Assembly (NCBI GenBank): GCA_947497755.1
Contig: CANMHT010000001.1
Location: 496,001-560,000 of the forward strand
From: an uncultured Polaribacter sp.
GTDB lineage: Bacteria; Bacteroidota; Bacteroidia; Flavobacteriales; Flavobacteriaceae
DNA length: 64,000 bases
Direction: 5' to 3'
Under the pieces are notes generated by a model. That model did no database searches. It was not told the DNA's origin and saw only the letters and a program-made list of their open reading frames with translations. Of this stretch, positions 56,315 to 64,000 are shown piece after piece. Both the position numbers and the translations under genes were made by a program. Each line of letters begins with the position of its first letter. Positions within the stretch are counted from its first letter, which is position 1.

Positions 56315-56319
56315 AAAAC

Positions 56320-56356
56320 AAAAATAAAAAAAGCCTTCCAAATTTGGAAGGCTTTG
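56320..56356 (-). terminator. Intrinsic terminator after the M28 peptidase gene
   Basis: AAGCCTTCCAAA and TTTGGAAGGCTT form a perfect 24-base palindrome (56331-56354), followed on the minus strand by a T-rich run. Confidence 0.9.
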
Positions 56357-56379
56357 ATATATCTATAAAAAGATTTTTA

Positions 56380-57930
56380 TTATTCAGTTGCTTTGTCAAC
56401 AACAATTCTTTTTTCACGATTTGCTAATTCCCAAGCAGTATGGAAAACTAAACGAGATCTGTTTTCTAATAAATCGTAGTTAATTTTATCTGGAGTATCT
56501 GATGCACGGTGGTAGTCATCATGTGTTCCGTTAAAATAGAAAATGATTGGAATATTGTTTTTAGCAAAGTTATAGTGGTCAGAACGATAGTAAAAACGAT
56601 TTGGGTCATTTTCGTCATTGAATTTATAGTCTAACTCAATATTTGTAAATTCTTTATTTACAGCTTCAGAAAGCTCGTGTAATTCAGTACTTAATTTATC
56701 AGCACCAATTAAGTATATATAGTTACGATCTCCTTTACGTTTTGGATCAATTCTACCAACCATATCAATATTTAAATTAGCTACCGTATTTGCTAATGGT
56801 ACTAATGGGTCATAATCTGTGTAATATTTAGATCCTAATAATCCTTTTTCTTCTCCAGTAACATGTAAGAAGATAATAGAACGTTTTGGACCATGACCTT
56901 TGTCAGCAGCTTGTTTAAATGCTTCTGCAATTTCTAAAACCGAAACAGTTCCAGAACCATCATCATCAGCTCCATTAAAGATTTCTCCTTTTTCATTTGT
57001 TCCAACGTGATCTAAGTGTGCAGAAATGATAATATATTCTTCTGGTTTTTCAGAACCTTTAATAATAGCAGCAACATTTTCTGATGCTACAGGCTCTTGA
57101 ACACTTTTAAAGTTCATTTCAAACTTTGTCTTAACAGTAGCAGTTTTGCTTGACTTATTAATGTTTTTAACTAAAGCTTTCCCCATTTTCTCACTAATTA
57201 AGAAATGATAGATTTGTGCTTCAGCATCTTTCTTCTTAGGTAAAGACAAACGGTTACTTCCTCCATTTGCATCTAAGTTTTTAAAGTATCTAGCATAACG
57301 TCCAAATAAGTTGCTATCCATAAAGAATACTGCTTTTGCTCCATGTTTTTTAGCCGCATTTCTCTTTGCAGAAATCGCTTGACGACCGTTAGACCATTTA
57401 GAAGCTTTTTTATCTCCAGTAATTACATTATTACCAGCTTTATCGGTTGGTTCACCTGCTTTAATAACAACTACTTTCCCTTTAACATCTAAATCTTTGT
57501 AGTCAGAGTATTTTTCATCGTCAATTCCGTAACCAGCATATACAATGTCATTTGCCATTATATTTCCAGAATCAGGAGTTGATACAGAAATGTAATCATC
57601 AAAATAATTGAATGATTTACCATTTACAGAAATTGAAACTTCTGGAGTTTTTACAATGTTTAACGGTACATTTTGAAAATAGTTTCCATCAATTACTGAA
57701 GGAATTCCTAATGCTTCGTATTCTTTTTTAAGATATTCTATGGCTTTCTTTTGTCCAGGCTTACCAGTATCTCTACCTTCAAATTCGTCTGATGCATAGA
57801 TATATAAATGATCTTTTAACTCTTTTTGAGTAATAGTACTTCCGTAAGCAACAATGTCTTCTTTTGTAGCCTCATTCTTACAAGAAACTGCCAACGCCAT
57901 TGCCGCTAATAGTAATAGTGGTTTTTTCAT
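56380..57930 (-). CDS. M28 family metallopeptidase lipoprotein with PA domain
   Basis: A 516-residue exported zinc peptidase of the aminopeptidase type; the lipobox is LAVSC (Cys17). A protease-associated domain occupies about 120-270. The zinc-binding residues are in ISAHLDHVG (His), NGADDDGSGT (bridging Asp), VTGEEKGLLGS (catalytic Glu pair) and IDMVGRID, with the last histidine in SDHYNFAKN. It would trim peptides in the periplasm or on the surface. It is a single gene with its own terminator. Confidence 0.94.
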   Translation of the reverse strand: MKKPLLLLAAMALAVSCKNEATKEDIVAYGSTITQKELKDHLYIYASDEFEGRDTGKPGQKKAIEYLKKEYEALGIPSVIDGNYFQNVPLNIVKTPEVSISVNGKSFNYFDDYISVSTPDSGNIMANDIVYAGYGIDDEKYSDYKDLDVKGKVVVIKAGEPTDKAGNNVITGDKKASKWSNGRQAISAKRNAAKKHGAKAVFFMDSNLFGRYARYFKNLDANGGSNRLSLPKKKDAEAQIYHFLISEKMGKALVKNINKSSKTATVKTKFEMNFKSVQEPVASENVAAIIKGSEKPEEYIIISAHLDHVGTNEKGEIFNGADDDGSGTVSVLEIAEAFKQAADKGHGPKRSIIFLHVTGEEKGLLGSKYYTDYDPLVPLANTVANLNIDMVGRIDPKRKGDRNYIYLIGADKLSTELHELSEAVNKEFTNIELDYKFNDENDPNRFYYRSDHYNFAKNNIPIIFYFNGTHDDYHRASDTPDKINYDLLENRSRLVFHTAWELANREKRIVVDKATE

Positions 57931-58035
57931 TTTAATTGGTTGATTTATTTTAGTGATTACGATATTACGAAAACTATGTGGATAATGCCTTTAAAGTATA
58001 TTTTTTAACACTTTTTAACATTTTAATTTGCAATA

Positions 58036-60024
58036 TTACAAATGCTTTTTTAAAGCTTCGATTTCATCTCTGTATTGTGCAGCAACTAAAAAATCAAGTG
58101 CTTTGGCAGCTATTTCCATTTGTTTTCTAGCTTCACGTATACGTTTTTCTATCTCTGGTTTTGGCAAGTATTCTAAATCTGCTTCTGCAGCTTTATTATT
58201 GGCATTGTCATAATGATAAGAAGAAACAGCATTTTTAGATAATGTCGTATCTATTGCTTTTTTAATCTGAGTAGGAGTAATATTATTTACAGTATTGTAA
58301 TTGATTTGTTTTTCTCTTCTTCTGTTGGTTTCATCTATGGTTTGTTGCATGCTGTTGGTGATTTTATCAGCATACATAATTGCCAATCCATTTACATTTC
58401 TTGCTGCTCTACCAACAGTTTGTGTAAGTGATCTATGAGAACGTAAGAAGCCTTCTTTATCTGCATCTAAAATAGCAACTAAAGAAACTTCAGGTAAATC
58501 TAATCCTTCTCTTAATAAGTTTACACCGATTAAAACATCAAACAAACCTTTACGTAAATCTTGCATAATTTCTACACGTTCTAAGGTATCTACATCAGAA
58601 TGAATGTATCTACAACGCACTTGAATTCTGGTAAGGTATTTCGCCAATTCTTCTGCCATTCTTTTGGTAAGTGTTGTAACCAATGTACGTTCATCTTTTT
58701 CTACTCTAACTTGAATTTCTTCTATCAAATCATCAATCTGATTTAAACTAGGACGCACATCAATGATAGGATCCAATAAACCTGTAGGTCTAATCACTTG
58801 TTCTACAAAAACACCTTCTGTTTTTTGTAACTCATAATCAGCAGGAGTAGCACTTACGTATAATACTTGGTTTTGAATGGCTTCAAACTCTTCAAACTTT
58901 AAAGGTCTATTATCCATCGCAGCAGGTAAACGAAAACCATGTTCAACTAGATTTTCTTTTCTACTTCGATCTCCGCCATACATGGCATGCGTTTGCGGAA
59001 TGGTAACATGACTTTCATCAATAATCATTAAATAGTCTTCAGGAAAGTAATCTAATAAGCAGAAAGGTCTTGTATTTGGCTTTCTACCATCTAAATAACG
59101 AGAATAGTTTTCAATTCCAGAACAATATCCTAGTTCTCGAATCATTTCTAAATCAAATTCTGTACGTTCTTTTAAGCGTTTAGCTTCTAGATGCTTTCCT
59201 ATTTCTTTAAAATAGTCGACTTGTTTTACCATATCTTCCTGAATCATATGTATGGCATTTTGTAATACATCAGGAGAGGTCACAAACAAATTGGCAGGAT
59301 AAATAGTAAGCTGTTCAAACCGTTCTAATATGGTATTAGACTCTAAATCAAAAGATTCAATTTCTTCAATTTCATCTCCAAAAAAATGAACTCTGTAACC
59401 ATTATCACCATAAGAAGGATAAATGGTTACTACATCACCTTTTACTTTAAAACTTCCACTTTTAATATCAAATTCTGTTCTAGAATATAAACTTGTTACC
59501 AATTGATGTAAGAATTTTGTTCTAGAAATTTGTTGATTTACTTGAATAGGAATAACATTCTTTTTAAACTCATCTGGATTTCCAATTCCGTATAAACAAG
59601 AAACTGACGCTACAACCAAAACATCTCTACGTCCAGAGAGTAGAGAAGAAGAGGTGCTTATTCGTAATTTTTCAATATCATCATTAATAGATAAATCTTT
59701 TTCAATATAAGTACCAGTAACTGGAATATAGGCTTCTGGTTGATAATAATCATAGTAAGAAACAAAATATTCTACAGCGTTGTTGGGAAAAAACTGTTTG
59801 AATTCTGAATACAATTGCGCTGCTAGTGTTTTATTATGAGCAAGTACAAGAGTAGGTCTGTTTATTTTTTCAATTACATTTGCGGCAGTAAAAGTTTTAC
59901 CAGAACCAGTAACTCCAAGTAAGGTTTGGTATTTTTCACCATTGATAATATTTTCAGAAAGTTGTTTTATCGCTTCTGGTTGGTCTCCAGTAGGCTTAAA
60001 TTTTGAGTGTAATTGAAAATCCAT
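58036..60024 (-). CDS. uvrB: Excinuclease ABC subunit B
   Basis: DNA-damage recognition helicase-like subunit of nucleotide excision repair. Walker A is GVTGSGKT (37-44), the damage-probing beta-hairpin contains YYDYYQPEAYIP, the helicase motifs SATPADYE and GVNLLREGLDLPEV follow, and a UVR motif closes the protein (about 625-660). The length of 662 is normal. The ATG at 60024 has a -7 element beginning 6 bases upstream, so the message would be almost leaderless. It follows the T9SS cargo gene by 22 bases on the same strand. Confidence 0.97.
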   Translation of the reverse strand: MDFQLHSKFKPTGDQPEAIKQLSENIINGEKYQTLLGVTGSGKTFTAANVIEKINRPTLVLAHNKTLAAQLYSEFKQFFPNNAVEYFVSYYDYYQPEAYIPVTGTYIEKDLSINDDIEKLRISTSSSLLSGRRDVLVVASVSCLYGIGNPDEFKKNVIPIQVNQQISRTKFLHQLVTSLYSRTEFDIKSGSFKVKGDVVTIYPSYGDNGYRVHFFGDEIEEIESFDLESNTILERFEQLTIYPANLFVTSPDVLQNAIHMIQEDMVKQVDYFKEIGKHLEAKRLKERTEFDLEMIRELGYCSGIENYSRYLDGRKPNTRPFCLLDYFPEDYLMIIDESHVTIPQTHAMYGGDRSRKENLVEHGFRLPAAMDNRPLKFEEFEAIQNQVLYVSATPADYELQKTEGVFVEQVIRPTGLLDPIIDVRPSLNQIDDLIEEIQVRVEKDERTLVTTLTKRMAEELAKYLTRIQVRCRYIHSDVDTLERVEIMQDLRKGLFDVLIGVNLLREGLDLPEVSLVAILDADKEGFLRSHRSLTQTVGRAARNVNGLAIMYADKITNSMQQTIDETNRRREKQINYNTVNNITPTQIKKAIDTTLSKNAVSSYHYDNANNKAAEADLEYLPKPEIEKRIREARKQMEIAAKALDFLVAAQYRDEIEALKKHL

Positions 60025-60029
60025 AGTAA

Positions 60030-60037
60030 CAAAAATA
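60030..60037 (-). promoter_or_regulatory. -7 element TATTTTTG before uvrB
   Basis: A perfect TAnnTTTG match on the minus strand with the G only 5 bases before the ATG, in the short gap after the upstream gene. Confidence 0.5.
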
Positions 60038-60046
60038 CAGATAGTT

Positions 60047-62917
60047 TTATTTTCTTAACAAACTGAAATGCCCAGACTCTTTTCTAATGTTTCCGTTAAT
60101 ATCTTCTAATACAGCATTGAACCAATAATCATTAGAAGGAAGTTTTTTTCCATTAGCAGTACCATTCCAGCCTTCAGTGTCTTTTTCTGTAATTAAAGCA
60201 ACCACTTTTCCATATCTGTCAAAAATTTCTACTCTTGCAGATTTGTAAAAACTATTGTTAGCTCCTAAGATTTTCCAAGTATCTAAAACACCGTCATTAT
60301 TCGGAGTAAAATGTCGCTGGAAAAATAAGAAAGATAGTTTTTGACTTGTAGTAACTCCACAGCCATTTCTGTCATTAATATAAACAGTGTTTAAGCCAGG
60401 TTGTACATCTTCAAAAGTAAAAGACAAGTTTTCAGTTCCTTTAATAAAATCAGAAGGTAAACTAGAGTTTAAAGCATATTCATAATTACCAATACCAGAA
60501 ACGGTAATTTTTAGAATATTCTTTTTAGGGTTATCAACATTATCGATTAAATCAGTTTTAACAATCAAAGCTTTATTTGATTCTAGAACATCAAAAGTAT
60601 TATAACCTAAACTTGTTGTGTTATCAGATGGGTCAGTTGGATCATTTTCATATTCTCTAAAGGCTTCAACACGGTAACTTCCTTCTACATTTGCTTTATG
60701 TATTGCATTGGTTGCTCCGAGAATTAAATTGCCATTAAAGTACCATTTGTAAGTATCTGTTGCAATACCGGTATCGGCGTTTAGATCAATTGTTCTTAAT
60801 TGAGGATTGTCAATAGGATTGTTGACACATAAATAATCTGGTGTTGTATTTCCTTGTGGTATCGGTCTTGTATTTACAAATATTTTAAATTGTCCAATTC
60901 CAGAACATGCGCTAGTTCCAACAGTAGCAATTCTAACATACACATCTGAGTTGTTTACAAAAAGGTCATCATCAAAAGGAGCTACAATCTGATTGGTTTG
61001 AAGAATGGCATCATTAGCTGTTCTATAGTATTCAAAAACATGAGTTGTTGTAGAGAATGCTCCTCCAGAATTACTAATGATATCATTTGTTTTTAAATCA
61101 AAGTCATAAAATGCATTTGCAGAACCAATACTATTTCTTGCATTTGGGTCAGAAGCATTTAAGTCTAATTCCGTAAGATATAAATCAGAAAAATTAGATG
61201 GAGAAGTTGCATTTGCTTTTAATTCAATTTCACCAAAATCTTCACAACCATCTGCATTTGTAGCTCTAACAATTAGCTTATGATTGGCTAAATTGGTAGA
61301 AATACTATTTCTATAATTGTTAGGGTTTGTAATGGGAGTACTAAAGGTTACATCAGTAGTTTCAAAGAATTCAACTGTTAATCCAGTTGCGCTACGTGTT
61401 AATTCATCAACTTTAGATGTTAAGTTAAATGTTGTGATTCCGTCTGCTGGATCTGAATCAAAAGCATCACATTGTTCATATACAGGTATAGAAAATAATT
61501 CTGGAGTAGGAACAAAATCAATAGTTACTGATCCGTTATATTTTTTTATTCTACCACAGCTATCTTTGATGGTCATTTCAAGATTGTAAGTTCCAGAACC
61601 AAAGTTAGTGTTATCAATGGTAATTGTTCTGGTAGTTATATTAACACTTGGATCTCCTGTTTTTGTCCATGAAAATGTAGAACCAGCTACTCCGTTAAGT
61701 TCAGGTTCAAAACTAAAAGTTTCGCCATCACAAACTTTATGAGTTCCAATGGTTAAGTCGATGGTTCTTGTGTCACTATCTAATATTTTTACAGGCGAGA
61801 AAAAAGATTGAATAAAAGGAGGTAGTCCTTCAGAAGACCTAGATGTACCATTTAATAAAATTCCTTCTCTAACATAATTAGATGCGTCTCCAATTCTATC
61901 AGGAAAATTAATTACTCCCAAATGAGTTTGTCTACTTCTGGCATAATATATTTTTCCATCAATACCTAATTGAAGCGCACCTCTAAAACCATTTTCTGAA
62001 GCTACAGTAAATCTAGAATTGTTAATATCTGTAATAGCTGTATGATTAAGGTTAAACTGATAAATAAGCGCTACATCTGGAGTGTTTCCTACTTGACTAT
62101 GTACACCAGTAGAAACATATAACATACTACTTGTTTGAGAAAATTCTACTCCATAAGCTCCAGAAGGAACGCTTAATGCCATAGAATTGGAAATTGCTCC
62201 TGTAGCAGAGTCAAAATTATAAAGATATGTATTTGTAGCTTGATTGGCTAAAACCACATATTTACCATCAGGAGAAACTTTTAAAGTACCTCTTGTAGTG
62301 TTAATTGTTCTACCAAAACTAGAAACTACAGGTGTTGTTTCCACTCCATTTTTGTCAACTTTATATGAATAAAAATTATTCCAATCTGATGAGATAATCC
62401 AAAAAGTATCACAATCCTTACCTTCAACAGCGGTTACTTTTTCTGACCAACTTGATGAAGCAACACCTGATAAATTTACAGGTCCAGCAATAATTTCTCC
62501 TTGCCCACCATTTTTAGAAATATCAATAGTATAATAATTTAAGCCACTAGCAAAACCAACACCTACAGTAAATAAATAGTAAATGTCTTTATCATCAGGA
62601 TTAGGAATTACTAATGCAGATTGAGTACTAGAAGGATTTCCTAACAAATCGTTTGCTAAATTTCCATTAGTGTATCTCATCAGCTGATGATTCTTACTCC
62701 AAACATTTGTTCCGTCAGAGTAGAATAATAAGTTACCTTGGTCATCAGAAATAGTTGAACACCCTTCAAATGTATCAAGCTGACCACTAATGGCTGTAGG
62801 TGGAGTAGTAGAAAAATCTAAACCAGCATTGTGACCAAAGTACCAATTAGTAGCTTCTTTTTGTCCGTAAGTACTAAATGCAATTAGAAATAAAACAACA
62901 CTTAAAAATATTCTCAT
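60047..62917 (-). CDS. Type B T9SS-sorted surface/secreted protein
   Basis: A 956-residue exported protein: signal peptide (about 1-18), an N-terminal region of seven-bladed or similar beta-propeller-like repeats (about 20-370, with LGIDGKIYYAR and SPDGKYVVLAN), Ig/PKD-like modules (about 375-560 and beyond), and the gliding-motility-associated type B C-terminal sorting domain (about 865-956, FTPNNDGVLDTWKI and VEIFDRYGKVV). The sorting domain marks it for the type IX secretion system. No nearby PorP/SprF-like partner is present. The ligand or binding partner is unknown. Confidence 0.92.
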   Translation of the reverse strand: MRIFLSVVLFLIAFSTYGQKEATNWYFGHNAGLDFSTTPPTAISGQLDTFEGCSTISDDQGNLLFYSDGTNVWSKNHQLMRYTNGNLANDLLGNPSSTQSALVIPNPDDKDIYYLFTVGVGFASGLNYYTIDISKNGGQGEIIAGPVNLSGVASSSWSEKVTAVEGKDCDTFWIISSDWNNFYSYKVDKNGVETTPVVSSFGRTINTTRGTLKVSPDGKYVVLANQATNTYLYNFDSATGAISNSMALSVPSGAYGVEFSQTSSMLYVSTGVHSQVGNTPDVALIYQFNLNHTAITDINNSRFTVASENGFRGALQLGIDGKIYYARSRQTHLGVINFPDRIGDASNYVREGILLNGTSRSSEGLPPFIQSFFSPVKILDSDTRTIDLTIGTHKVCDGETFSFEPELNGVAGSTFSWTKTGDPSVNITTRTITIDNTNFGSGTYNLEMTIKDSCGRIKKYNGSVTIDFVPTPELFSIPVYEQCDAFDSDPADGITTFNLTSKVDELTRSATGLTVEFFETTDVTFSTPITNPNNYRNSISTNLANHKLIVRATNADGCEDFGEIELKANATSPSNFSDLYLTELDLNASDPNARNSIGSANAFYDFDLKTNDIISNSGGAFSTTTHVFEYYRTANDAILQTNQIVAPFDDDLFVNNSDVYVRIATVGTSACSGIGQFKIFVNTRPIPQGNTTPDYLCVNNPIDNPQLRTIDLNADTGIATDTYKWYFNGNLILGATNAIHKANVEGSYRVEAFREYENDPTDPSDNTTSLGYNTFDVLESNKALIVKTDLIDNVDNPKKNILKITVSGIGNYEYALNSSLPSDFIKGTENLSFTFEDVQPGLNTVYINDRNGCGVTTSQKLSFLFFQRHFTPNNDGVLDTWKILGANNSFYKSARVEIFDRYGKVVALITEKDTEGWNGTANGKKLPSNDYWFNAVLEDINGNIRKESGHFSLLRK

Positions 62918-62945
62918 TTGACGGATTTTTTATTCGAACGTCAAA
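62917..62945. repeat. Inverted repeat TTTGACG / CGTCAAA at the start of the T9SS cargo gene
   Basis: Perfect 7-bp arms at 62917-62923 and 62939-62945 with a 15-base spacer. The left arm includes the first base of the start codon and the right arm overlaps the -7 element, so it could form a leader hairpin or an operator. Confidence 0.4.
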
Positions 62946-62949
62946 TATA
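62942..62949 (-). promoter_or_regulatory. -7 element TATATTTG before the T9SS cargo gene
   Basis: A perfect TAnnTTTG match on the minus strand, 24 bases before the ATG at 62917. Confidence 0.5.
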
Positions 62950-62960
62950 TCTAAAAAGTA

Positions 62961-63806
62961 TTATAAATCTCTCTTTTTTAGCAAAGCATATGATAGGTAA
63001 ATGAATATTGCAGTCCAAACAGACACAATTAACAAATCAGTAAATTGCACAGAGAAATCTTTGGTAATTTGTTCACCAATAGTATTTGCTACTGATCTTA
63101 CAGCACCTAATCTTGTAAATGGCTCTTTAATAGTGTTTGCCATTGCTTCTAAAGGAAGATATTGCATGATATTGTTTACAGCTTCACTGGTATTGTCATA
63201 AGCTCTAAATGAATAAAATAACCAACCTTTAAGTATGCTTTCTATGATTAACCAAACCACCATAGCTCCCACAGCAAATGCAGATCGTTTTACAAGGATT
63301 CCTAAGAAGAGTCCCATAGAGAAGAAACCAACTAGTTTAATAAAGAAAGCTAATAAATAATCTAAGTCAGAAAATATAATTGTAAATTCATTATAATCAG
63401 AATAAGCCAATCCTAAAATAAAAGAAACAACAAATACAAACAGTGTAGAAATAGCTGCAAATGCAATTACAGTGTAGAACTTAGAAAGAATGAATTCTTT
63501 TTTACTTAAACCATCAATTAAGTTTTGTTTTAAAGTTTTGTTACTGTATTCGTTTGCCATCATAGAAACAATAACAAGTAATAAAAAGAACTTAAAAATG
63601 GCAGCCATATAAGTGTTAAAATGCCATATATATGGAAAATTGAAAATTCCTTGTTCGGCTAAATGAAACTTTACAGGACCAATATCAAATTTAATGGCAG
63701 CAATTAATGCAATTGAAGTAAGAAGTCCAAAATATATGATAGACAACACCTTACTAGCTTTGTTATGTTTTAATTTATGAAATTCTATATTTAGTAATCT
63801 AAACAT
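62961..63806 (-). CDS. ABC-2 type transporter permease
   Basis: A 281-residue permease with six membrane segments (about 20-40, 65-85, 112-135, 150-170, 178-200, 255-275). The motif MANEYSNKTLKQNLIDGLSKKEF is typical of ABC-2 permeases of the NatB/gliding-type group. It pairs with the ATPase that follows at the edge of the window; substrate unknown. Confidence 0.9.
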   Translation of the reverse strand: MFRLLNIEFHKLKHNKASKVLSIIYFGLLTSIALIAAIKFDIGPVKFHLAEQGIFNFPYIWHFNTYMAAIFKFFLLLVIVSMMANEYSNKTLKQNLIDGLSKKEFILSKFYTVIAFAAISTLFVFVVSFILGLAYSDYNEFTIIFSDLDYLLAFFIKLVGFFSMGLFLGILVKRSAFAVGAMVVWLIIESILKGWLFYSFRAYDNTSEAVNNIMQYLPLEAMANTIKEPFTRLGAVRSVANTIGEQITKDFSVQFTDLLIVSVWTAIFIYLSYALLKKRDL

Positions 63807-63863
63807 GATGTGTATTATTTTTAGAGAGAGTTCTCAGTTGTATAAGAACAAACGTTTGGTTGA

Positions 63864-64000
63864 TTAATTGTTGTTGGTTAGTGTTAAGAATTGTTGCTCT
63901 AAACTTGGTTTACGCTTTACCAAATGAGATAAGGTAATACCATTTTGAAATAAAAACGAGTTCATTTCTGCAGCAGACATTTCTTCTTTTAAGGTTGCGA
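63864..64000 (-). CDS. ABC transporter ATP-binding protein, C-terminal fragment
   Basis: Only the last 44 residues are inside the window; the frame is open to base 64000. They read ATLKEEMSAAEMNSFLFQNG then ITLSHLVKRKPSLEQQF, which is the usual C-terminal tail of ABC-2 ATPases in Bacteroidota. The stop codon is at 63864-63866, 57 bases before the permease ATG, so the two form one operon with the ATPase first. Confidence 0.8.
   Translation of the reverse strand, partial: ATLKEEMSAAEMNSFLFQNGITLSHLVKRKPSLEQQFLTLTNNN

Noticed and set aside
56315..56341. Longer N-terminus for the unknown protein at 55820-56314.
   Set aside because: The upstream ATG lies inside the M28 gene's terminator hairpin.
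56331..56354. The 24-base perfect palindrome as an insertion-sequence end or recombination site.
   Set aside because: It sits right after a gene and is followed by a T-run, so it is an ordinary intrinsic terminator.
1..64000. CRISPR arrays, tRNA or rRNA genes, integrases and insertion sequences.
   Set aside because: No regularly spaced repeats, tRNA-like elements in gaps, or transposase/integrase frames were seen; all gaps over 150 bases were read.

Overview
The window is a piece of a low-GC chromosome from a member of the Flavobacteriaceae (Bacteroidota), most likely a marine genus near Tenacibaculum or Polaribacter. The evidence is a type B type IX secretion (T9SS) sorting domain, two DUF5916 outer-membrane proteins, SusC-like/TonB receptor architecture, bacillithiol synthesis (BshC), BatA and CPBP proteins, many TTG starts without Shine-Dalgarno sequences, and repeated copies of the Bacteroidota -7 promoter element TAnnTTTG. 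Most of it is core chromosome. I see no rRNA, tRNA, CRISPR array, insertion sequence, prophage or integrase.

Layout. 1-9254: end of bshC, rlmF, a membrane protein, a secreted GH2 beta-galactosidase, lpdA and argS. 9371-16020: a Cys-cluster protein, a sterol-desaturase-type hydroxylase, a small membrane protein, a secreted thioredoxin-like protein, NamZ (DUF1343), an ABC permease divergent from it, and a cystathionine beta-synthase-type enzyme. 16301-21014: lipA, then a tight five-gene minus-strand operon (Cys-rich membrane peptide, GT2 glycosyltransferase, ECF sigma factor, Nramp-like transporter without the usual metal motif, anchored unknown protein). 21171-30003: YHYH lipoprotein, MORN-type lipoprotein and SCO protein; murB and an aminotransferase; an aspartyl protease with PDZ; DUF1573; valS.

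30067-38693: MFS transporter, Crp/Fnr regulator with a DUF4386 gene that appears to share its operator, then an Lrp / arginase-fold hydrolase / FAD-FeS dehydrogenase operon divergent from a DUF1338 (HglS-type) gene, and an esterase. 38697-43970: a dihydroorotase homologue that has lost most metal ligands, BatA, TIGR02757, a CPBP protease and a LolD-like ATPase. 44080-50668: two tandem DUF5916 proteins and sucC. 50747-55742: LytTR regulator, histidine kinase, TonB-type receptor and YceI lipoprotein. 55820-64000: an unknown protein, an M28 peptidase, uvrB, a type B T9SS cargo protein and an ABC-2 exporter cut by the window edge.

The most interesting points are the HglS/D-2-hydroxyglutarate-dehydrogenase-like neighbourhood (32839-37968), which looks like a lysine or 2-aminoadipate route into 2-oxoglutarate; a shared Crp/Fnr-type box TTGAC-N4-GTTAA in front of the regulator and its neighbour; the pseudo-dihydroorotase; and the Nramp-like/ECF-sigma operon. 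Functions are assigned from motifs and remembered family features; no database search was run.
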